Below, piece by piece: positions 1 through 4,821 of a stretch of DNA of 6,630 nucleotides. The notes below the pieces were generated by a model. The model was not told the DNA's origin, did no database searches, and was given only the letters and a program-made list of their open reading frames with translations. The stretch is taken from contig CATLVA010000085.1 of NCBI GenBank assembly GCA_950060715.1, forward strand, positions 1 through 6,630, in the 5' to 3' direction. The number at the start of each line of letters is the position of its first letter. Within the stretch, counting starts at the first letter, position 1. A program made the position numbers and the translations under genes. Source of the stretch: an uncultured Oligoflexia bacterium (GTDB lineage: Bacteria; Bdellovibrionota; Bacteriovoracia; Bacteriovoracales; Bacteriovoracaceae).

Positions 1-45
1 ATTGCACCAGAGTAAGTCTTTAATAGTAAAAAACATAATTGTATT

Positions 46-111
46 TATGAAGCAACAAATATTCTGTTTACTTTTGAGAACAGAGGAGGAGCTTTAAAAT
101 AAAACTGAAAA
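46..111 (+). repeat. Structured 66-bp tandem repeat, copy 1
   Basis: This is the first of two direct repeats that lie 119 bases apart and match at 59 of 66 positions. Read as + strand RNA it can fold in two parts. The outer stem pairs 48-53 with 91-96. An asymmetric internal loop (54-61 against 86-90) follows. The inner stem pairs 62-69 with 78-85 and closes an 8-base loop (70-77). The non-Watson-Crick pairs (49/95, 62/85, 69/78) are all G.U on the + strand and would be A/C mismatches on the minus strand, so + strand RNA is favoured. The right arm and internal loop contain GAGGAGGAG (83-91), which resembles a ribosome-binding site, but no start codon follows at a suitable distance. The repeat also holds a 16-codon ORF (47-97), treated here as probably incidental. 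I do not recognise the family. Confidence 0.75.
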
Positions 112-164
112 AAAAATTGCTAGGCTGCTAGAGCCGCTTAAATAGAAGTTCAACGAACAATGAG

Positions 165-230
165 TATGAAGCAACAAATGTTCTATTCGCTATTGAGAAT
201 AGAGGAGGAGCTTTAAAACAAAACTGAAAA
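165..230 (+). repeat. Structured 66-bp tandem repeat, copy 2
   Basis: This is the second copy of the repeat. It differs from copy 1 at 180, 185, 188, 189, 192, 200 and 219. The outer stem is 167-172 with 210-215 and the inner stem is 181-188 with 197-204. Positions 185 and 200 changed together, so the G-C pair of copy 1 (66/81) is an A-U pair here. Position 188 turns the U.G pair of copy 1 into C-G. No difference breaks the stem, which supports a selected structure. The GAGGAGGAG stretch (202-210) is unchanged. A 16-codon ORF (166-216) has the same length and ends as in copy 1. The last three bases (228-230) also begin the large inverted repeat that follows. Confidence 0.75.
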
Positions 231-359
231 TAGATTACTGCACACCTAAAACATTCCTATTCGACCATAGAAAAAATTCAGGCCAGTCCATTTTTGAGGG
301 CTGCATGAATTTGCCAAATTTTCTACTATCTTACTATGGTGGTGTTGCAGTATCTATTT
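228..359 (+). repeat. 132-base imperfect inverted repeat, possible structured RNA or small mobile element
   Basis: Bases 228-246 pair with 341-359 in 18 pairs, with single-base bulges at 235 and 346. Bases 264-270 then pair with 334-340 in 7 pairs, so the right arm runs without a break from 334 to 359. The left arm is split by an unpaired 17-base stretch (247-263). Inside lies a second hairpin: 274-280 with 306-312, then 284-289 with 298-303, closing a loop at 290-297. The one wobble in that hairpin (287/300) is G.U on the + strand. Eight Ts (363-370) follow the base of the stem after a short gap, so the element could end a + strand transcript. A non-autonomous mobile element with terminal inverted repeats would look similar. 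I see no flanking target duplication that decides between these. Confidence 0.6.
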
Positions 360-374
360 CCATTTTTTTTATGG
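334..374 (+). terminator. Possible + strand terminator: right arm of the inverted repeat plus T8 tract
   Basis: The right arm of the large inverted repeat (334-359) is followed by CCA and then eight Ts at 363-370. The Ts also sit in the loop of a tiny CCAT/ATGG hairpin (360-363 with 371-374). A strong stem followed by a T run is the usual form of an intrinsic terminator. Here the A/U-rich stem base and the 3-base gap before the Ts are not ideal. It would serve any transcript that carries the 66-bp repeats. Confidence 0.3.
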
Positions 375-461
375 AGAAAAATTACAATAAAAAGAATAAA
401 AGATATAAGCTAGCAGATTTCATACGTTTACCTATCGGCTAAATTCCTAACTGACTTTATT

Positions 462-502
462 ATCCCACTTAACATCCGCTGAACTCAGCAAATCCCACTT
501 AA
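462..502. repeat. 11-bp direct repeat, 30 bases apart
   Basis: The sequence ATCCCACTTAA occurs at 462-472 and again at 492-502. A spacing of 30 bases is close to three helical turns, so a protein could bind both copies on one face of the DNA. The pair lies 90 to 130 bases upstream of the -35-like hexamer of the helicase gene, which is far for a simple operator. In this AT-rich stretch chance remains possible. The rest of 375-590 shows no gene, tRNA or other repeat that I can support. Confidence 0.35.
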
Positions 503-591
503 GCACCTGAGATTACAAGAGAATTCCTCAAAATGTACGACACCCAAATATAAATAAATTTCAATTACACAAACAAGTTTGCACGATAAAC

Positions 592-620
592 TTGGCAAAT
601 TCACCACCTCACATTAAATT
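592..620 (+). promoter_or_regulatory. Promoter-like sequence for the Rep-like helicase
   Basis: TTGGCA at 592-597 matches five of six bases of the sigma-70 -35 consensus. TAAATT at 615-620 matches four of six bases of the -10 consensus. The spacer is exactly 17 bases. Transcription would be expected to begin about six or seven bases after 620, which is at the ATG (626-628) itself, so the message would be leaderless. The only ribosome-binding-like bases before the start, AGGG at 621-624, leave a single base before the ATG, which is too close to work normally. Confidence 0.4.
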
Positions 621-625
621 AGGGC

Positions 626-2665
626 ATGCTCAGTTTAGATGGACTCAACCCCGAACAAAGAAAGGCTGCCGAGACAGTTAATGGCGCCGTTTTAATCCTT
701 GCCGGAGCCGGCTCTGGAAAGACTCGTACCCTTACCTACCGTATTGGACATATGATTCAAAACTTGAGGATTTCGCCTAAAGAAATCCTAGCTGTTAGTT
801 TCACCAACAAAGCTGCAATGGAAATGAATGAGCGGGTTAGTAAACTCCTAGGGAGCCGTCGTAAAAGAGGGATTACTCTTTCAACTTTCCATTCGCTGGG
901 AATCAGAATCCTTCGCGAAGATATTCAACATATTGGCTACAATAAAGACTTCACCATCTATGATCAAGGTGATCAAATGGCCATCATTCGAGAAGGTCTC
1001 AAGCGCTTTCGAACAGATAAGGCTTCATTTGATAAAAAGACGATCCTCTCTAAAATTGGTCTTTTAAAAAATAATGGTATTTCAGCTCACGAGTTTAAAG
1101 ACACTGAATACTACGATCCAGAGGATCCTTATGATGAGGCGACAGAATATGTTTACCATTACTACATGGATAAACTTCATTTTTATAACGCCATTGATTT
1201 TGATGATATTTTATTTCTAGTTGTGCGCCTTTTTGAAAAAAGACCAGATATCGCTGAGAAATATTCTGCTCGTTATAAGTATATCATGATCGATGAATAT
1301 CAAGATACTAACGGTCTACAGTTTGAAATGGTAAGAGGCCTCACTTCGACTCACTCTAATATTTGTGTTGTAGGTGATGACGATCAATCAATTTATGCCT
1401 TTCGCGGAGCTGATATAACCAACATCCTCAATTTTGAAAAGATGTACTCCAACACTCAGGTCATTAAACTCGAACAGAACTACCGCTCGACCTCTAAAAT
1501 TTTAAATCTTGCGAACTCTGTAATTAAAGACAACAAGATTAGAAAAGATAAAACGATGAGGACCACCAATCATACCGGAGCACTCCCTCAACTATGGATG
1601 GCGGCAAACTCAGATCATGAATCACAATTAATCGTTGAGGACATTCTTTCAAAGTATCAGACAGAAGGAACGTTTTTAGGAGAAGTTGCCATTCTTTACA
1701 GAAGCAATACTCAAGTCCCTCCCCTAGAAGATCAACTTCGTCTGAGTCAGATTCCCTACACAATTATTGGTGGGCAAAAATTCTACGAGAAAAAAGAAAT
1801 TAAAGACCTCATCGCTTATCTCTCAGTGATAGCAAACCCAAAAGATGAACTATCCCTTAGAAGAATTTTAAATATTCCTCATAGAGGAATTGGAACTGCA
1901 AGTTTAAGAAAATACCTTGAACAATCTGAAGCCGAAAACATCACTTTATTTGAAGTCATTAAAAAAAATGCTCATCTTGAAACAAACAAAAAAGCAGAAG
2001 CCCTTAAAGAGTTTGTTCATATTATAAATAAGTACCAAAGCCACTTTCAATCCATGACTTTAACTCAGGCGCTAGGGACTCTTATTAACGAAATAAATTA
2101 TTTTGAATTCATTACAAATTCTTATGACTCGCCAAAGATTGCAGGTCGTAAAAAAGATGACGTAAGAAACTTCCTTCTCTCAACGGATAGATTCGTTGAT
2201 CGCTTTCATGAAGAAGCAACTTTGCAAAATTATCTTGAGCGACTTCTTCTCGTCGATAACCAAGACAATCAAAATAGTGAAGACGGTGTACCTAAAAACG
2301 AAGTGCAGTTAATGACTCTACATTCATCAAAAGGTCTAGAGTTTGATACTTGTTACCTAATAGGTACTGAAGAAGAACTACTTCCCCACAAAAACGTTAT
2401 CAACAGTGGCGATAGCATCGACGAAGAAAGAAGACTCGCTTACGTAGGTATTACAAGAGCGAAGAAACGTTTAGTTATGACCTACGCAAGAGAAAGAAAA
2501 ATCTATGGTAAATATTTAAAACGAAATCCTAGTCGCTTTCTTATAGGCCATGAAGACTATTTTGAAACAGTTGATCGCGATAATTTTTCTCACATGACTG
2601 AAGAAGAAATTGAAGAGCATAAGTCTAATTTCTTTAATGATCTGCTGTCGTCTCTAGAGGATTAA
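626..2665 (+). CDS. rep: UvrD/Rep/PcrA-family ATP-dependent 3'-5' DNA helicase, Rep-like
   Basis: This is a complete 679-residue superfamily 1A helicase, which uses ATP to move 3'-5' on single-stranded DNA and unwind duplexes in replication restart and repair. Visible motifs: Q motif (about 7-14, Q11), Walker A AGAGSGKT (26-33, K32), Ia around 56-71, Ib TLSTFHS (84-90), II IDEYQDTN (222-229, D223 and E224), III VVGDDDQSIYAFRGA (248-262), IV KLEQNYRST (281-289, R287), V around 559-574 and VI around 601-616 (R611). The 2B-domain segment HRGIGTASL (419-427) is also present. The length and the DEERRLAYVGITRA form of motif VI resemble E. coli Rep (673 residues) more than UvrD or PcrA, and the long C-terminal tail of those two is missing. 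The final 30 residues are acidic. The start is fixed by an in-frame TAG at 620-622 and no alternative start nearby. It converges with the minus-strand cluster. The family is certain; the Rep subgroup is likely. Confidence 0.9.
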   Translation: MLSLDGLNPEQRKAAETVNGAVLILAGAGSGKTRTLTYRIGHMIQNLRISPKEILAVSFTNKAAMEMNERVSKLLGSRRKRGITLSTFHSLGIRILREDIQHIGYNKDFTIYDQGDQMAIIREGLKRFRTDKASFDKKTILSKIGLLKNNGISAHEFKDTEYYDPEDPYDEATEYVYHYYMDKLHFYNAIDFDDILFLVVRLFEKRPDIAEKYSARYKYIMIDEYQDTNGLQFEMVRGLTSTHSNICVVGDDDQSIYAFRGADITNILNFEKMYSNTQVIKLEQNYRSTSKILNLANSVIKDNKIRKDKTMRTTNHTGALPQLWMAANSDHESQLIVEDILSKYQTEGTFLGEVAILYRSNTQVPPLEDQLRLSQIPYTIIGGQKFYEKKEIKDLIAYLSVIANPKDELSLRRILNIPHRGIGTASLRKYLEQSEAENITLFEVIKKNAHLETNKKAEALKEFVHIINKYQSHFQSMTLTQALGTLINEINYFEFITNSYDSPKIAGRKKDDVRNFLLSTDRFVDRFHEEATLQNYLERLLLVDNQDNQNSEDGVPKNEVQLMTLHSSKGLEFDTCYLIGTEEELLPHKNVINSGDSIDEERRLAYVGITRAKKRLVMTYARERKIYGKYLKRNPSRFLIGHEDYFETVDRDNFSHMTEEEIEEHKSNFFNDLLSSLED

Positions 2666-2680
2666 TCAAGGTAGATAAAT

Positions 2681-2698
2681 GAAAGGCCATCCCTGGCC
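2681..2698 (-). terminator. Hairpin between convergent genes, possible terminator of the minus-strand cluster
   Basis: GGCCA (2685-2689) and TGGCC (2694-2698) form a 5-bp GC-rich stem with a 4-base loop. Read on the minus strand, the hairpin lies about 24 bases after the lipoprotein stop codon and is followed by TTTCATTTATC, a fair U-rich tract. On the + strand no T run follows, so it fits the minus-strand transcript better. A second, weaker hairpin candidate (2705-2709 with 2717-2722, one bulge) has a similar core sequence and touches the lipoprotein stop codon. Confidence 0.4.
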
Positions 2699-2721
2699 AG
2701 TAAGGTGCCCATCCTTGGACA

Positions 2722-3054
2722 CTATTCGCTTATTCTTCCGATTAATTTAAACTTCATTGGGTAATACATGCCAAAAGTGCCTATCATCCAGGCTGCTTTT
2801 CTTGCTGTTTCGATTTCCTCAATCCTAAGATCCGATACGTAATCGAAACCCTTTTGCTTAAATATCTTATCCAAAAAAAGTTCGTGCTGATTTGGAAATG
2901 CACCCCATAAATAAAACTTCTTCTCAACTTCAATTACAATCTCTTTTTCTTGGTTAAGATCATAATCAAAGTGAACTTTAGACTCGTTTGAGGATTTAAA
3001 ATGAACTGTCGAACAGCTCATTAAAAAAACAAAAGGTAGAAGAATCTTCGTCAC
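2722..3054 (-). CDS. Small Bor-like lipoprotein
   Basis: The product has 110 residues. The first 14 form a short lipoprotein signal peptide with the lipobox LMSC, which places the lipid-bearing cysteine at position 14, so the mature protein should be anchored in a membrane facing the periplasm or the cell surface. The middle and C-terminal half (about 45-107, with FYLWGAFPNQHEL near 47-59 and a glycine- and tyrosine-containing stretch FGMYYPMKFKLIGR near 94-107) has the layout of the phage lambda Bor family of small lipoproteins. That resemblance is by eye and the function is unknown. The start is GTG at 3054, supported by AGGA (3064-3061) six bases upstream. It lies 58 bases after the crotonase gene on the same strand, so it may be read from the same transcript or from a separate promoter in that gap. 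I see no clear one. Confidence 0.75.
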   Translation of the reverse strand: MTKILLPFVFLMSCSTVHFKSSNESKVHFDYDLNQEKEIVIEVEKKFYLWGAFPNQHELFLDKIFKQKGFDYVSDLRIEEIETARKAAWMIGTFGMYYPMKFKLIGRISE

Positions 3055-3112
3055 TAAAGTTCCTATTTATTTATTCGGTACATTACTATTTTCAGAAATT
3101 TGAAAAATGATG

Positions 3113-3904
3113 TCAAACGGAGTTGAAATTATTTTTTTCACCTGACTTCAAGTTTTTTAAAGCCTCAAAATGGTCCGACGTTCTTTGAGTAATTCCTTGG
3201 TAAGCAGAAAGTAAATCTAGCACGGAGTTTAGATCGTTACGATAAGAATGAACAATTGAACGCTTCGCCATTTGGACTGCTATAGGGGCATTTGAATGAA
3301 TTTTATTTATTATTTTTTTTGTCTTACTTTTTATATCATTTGCCCCTACTACGTAATTTACCAGATTTATCGATAAAGCTTCTTTAGCCGAGAGTATATC
3401 AGCAGTCAAAGTTAACTCCATGGCCTTCGAGAATCCGACTATTCTTTGCAAGAAATAACTACCACCATCACCTGGAATTAATCCAAGCTTAGCAAAAGTT
3501 TCACCAAACTTTGCGTGCTCACTTGCAACTCGAATATCACACATACAGGCTAGATCCAATCCTGCGCCGATAGCGGCTCCATTAACCATAGCTATAACTG
3601 GCTTTGAAAGAGAGTTCATAGCAATCGGAATTTGCTGAATACCATAGCGATATCTTCTTCTAAGTTCGTCTGGCTCACCTTCAAACATTCCTGATCTCTC
3701 GGCCATCGCTTTTACATCACCACCAGCACAGAAATGCTTTCCTGCTCCTGTAATAACGATTGTCCATACGTCTCTATCCCTGTCCGCTTTATATAACTCT
3801 GAAACAAGTTTATCGATCATCTCATCATCAAAAGCATTACTCGCTTCCGGGCGGTTCAGCGTTATCCAAAGGGTATGATCGTCAAACTCAGTTACTAGAC
3901 TCAT
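3113..3904 (-). CDS. Crotonase (enoyl-CoA hydratase/isomerase) family protein
   Basis: The 263-residue product is a full-length crotonase fold. The oxyanion-hole segments are visible at HFCAGGDVK (57-65) and NGAAIGAGLDLA (108-119). Crotonases act on acyl-CoA thioesters through an enolate intermediate. Its place after the MCC alpha subunit and HMG-CoA lyase suggests the methylglutaconyl-CoA hydratase step of leucine breakdown. However, the two glutamates used by classical hydratases (E144 and E164 of rat enoyl-CoA hydratase) align with D117 and F137 here. An aspartate at 146 (IPGDGG) lies near where some isomerases of the family carry a catalytic aspartate. The reaction may therefore be isomerisation or another crotonase chemistry. 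The ATG (3904-3902) overlaps the lyase stop codon in ATGA, with only a weak GAG as ribosome-binding site, so translation is probably coupled. The family is certain; the substrate is not. Confidence 0.85.
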   Translation of the reverse strand: MSLVTEFDDHTLWITLNRPEASNAFDDEMIDKLVSELYKADRDRDVWTIVITGAGKHFCAGGDVKAMAERSGMFEGEPDELRRRYRYGIQQIPIAMNSLSKPVIAMVNGAAIGAGLDLACMCDIRVASEHAKFGETFAKLGLIPGDGGSYFLQRIVGFSKAMELTLTADILSAKEALSINLVNYVVGANDIKSKTKKIINKIHSNAPIAVQMAKRSIVHSYRNDLNSVLDLLSAYQGITQRTSDHFEALKNLKSGEKNNFNSV

Positions 3905-4821
3905 AATTTTTTCTCGATTGTTTGGTAATATTTTGATGGACTATTTTTTTGAACTTTTTCTAAGATAAATTTACTCGCACGTGCGACCGCTTCAAGATTA
4001 ACTCCCGTTTCTAAACCAAGTGATTCAAATAGATATAGAATATCTTCAGTCGCAACATTACCGGTAGCTCCTTTCGCATAAGGACAGCCACCCAGACCTC
4101 CAGAGCTAGAGTCAAAAACCGAAATTCCATGCTCTAAACTTACAAGACAATTAGCTACCGCCATACCTCTGGTATCATGAAAATGCATTGCCAGTTTATC
4201 TAAATCAAATTCTTTCTTAATCACTGAAAGGTATTTGTCTACCTGGCCAGGTACGGCAACACCAATTGTGTCACCAATACTTACCTCGTAAACACCCAAC
4301 TTAAAAAATCGCTCAATGACATGAACTAATTTATCGACAGACATTTCTCCTGCGTATGGACAACCAAATGCTGTGGATACATATCCACGCATCTTCACGC
4401 CATCTTTTATAGCAGCATCTGCCACTTCCTGCATTCGCTCAAAACTCTCATCAACAGTACAATTAATATTTTTTGCAGTGAAAGCATCGCTGGTTGCAGA
4501 GAACAAACTGATCTCTTTTACACCAGCACTTGAGGCTTGCTCATAGCCTTTCATATTTGGAACTAAACAGGGAAATGAAATTCTATTAAAATATTCCTTT
4601 TGAGATAGTTTTTTAAAAAGATCTACCGCATCTGCCATCTGTGGAATTTTATCGGCTCTAACAAACGAGGTCGCCTCGATAGTTTGAAGACCAGTTGCCG
4701 CCAACAGATCAATATAAGCAAGCTTGTCTCTCAAACTTAGAGATATACTTTCATTCTGAAGTCCATCTCTGGGACCGACCTCTACTATCTTTATATTTTT
4801 TTTAATACCACTGTATTCCAT
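3901..4821 (-). CDS. mvaB: Hydroxymethylglutaryl-CoA lyase
   Basis: This 306-residue TIM-barrel enzyme cleaves 3-hydroxy-3-methylglutaryl-CoA to acetyl-CoA and acetoacetate, the last step of leucine degradation, in the cytoplasm. It has the usual bacterial length. The opening motif VGPRDGLQNE (15-24) holds R18 and D19. E49 follows in IEATSFV, and the metal-binding histidines H213 and H215 lie in MHFHDT. The signature GGLGGCPYAKGATGNVATED (241-260) carries the catalytic cysteine C246 and the metal ligand N255. These are the residues known from human and bacterial lyases. The related aldolases of the DRE-TIM family lack this GGCPYA signature, so the assignment is firm. The gene starts with ATG at 4821, sharing one base with the stop codon of the carboxylase (TAATG), and overlaps the crotonase by four bases. 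No strong ribosome-binding site precedes it, as expected for coupled translation. Confidence 0.93.
   Translation of the reverse strand: MEYSGIKKNIKIVEVGPRDGLQNESISLSLRDKLAYIDLLAATGLQTIEATSFVRADKIPQMADAVDLFKKLSQKEYFNRISFPCLVPNMKGYEQASSAGVKEISLFSATSDAFTAKNINCTVDESFERMQEVADAAIKDGVKMRGYVSTAFGCPYAGEMSVDKLVHVIERFFKLGVYEVSIGDTIGVAVPGQVDKYLSVIKKEFDLDKLAMHFHDTRGMAVANCLVSLEHGISVFDSSSGGLGGCPYAKGATGNVATEDILYLFESLGLETGVNLEAVARASKFILEKVQKNSPSKYYQTIEKKL

Noticed and set aside
46..230. CRISPR array
   Set aside because: There are only two 66-bp units, they are diverged from each other, the spacing is too long, and no cas gene is nearby.
46..359. Integron attC sites or a cassette array
   Set aside because: The repeats and the inverted repeat fold like attC sites, but I find no GTTRRRY core or its complementary RYYYAAC box at the stem ends.
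371..442. 23-codon ORF beginning ATGGAGAAA
   Set aside because: It starts inside the T8/ATGG hairpin, has no ribosome-binding site, and is rich in lysine and asparagine as expected from AT-rich noncoding DNA.
1539..1763. 74-codon open frame on the minus strand
   Set aside because: It lies wholly inside the helicase gene, antisense to conserved coding sequence, and its translation shows no domain or signal.
2701..2722. Second hairpin as an independent terminator
   Set aside because: The stem is bulged, overlaps the lipoprotein stop codon, and no U run follows it on either strand.
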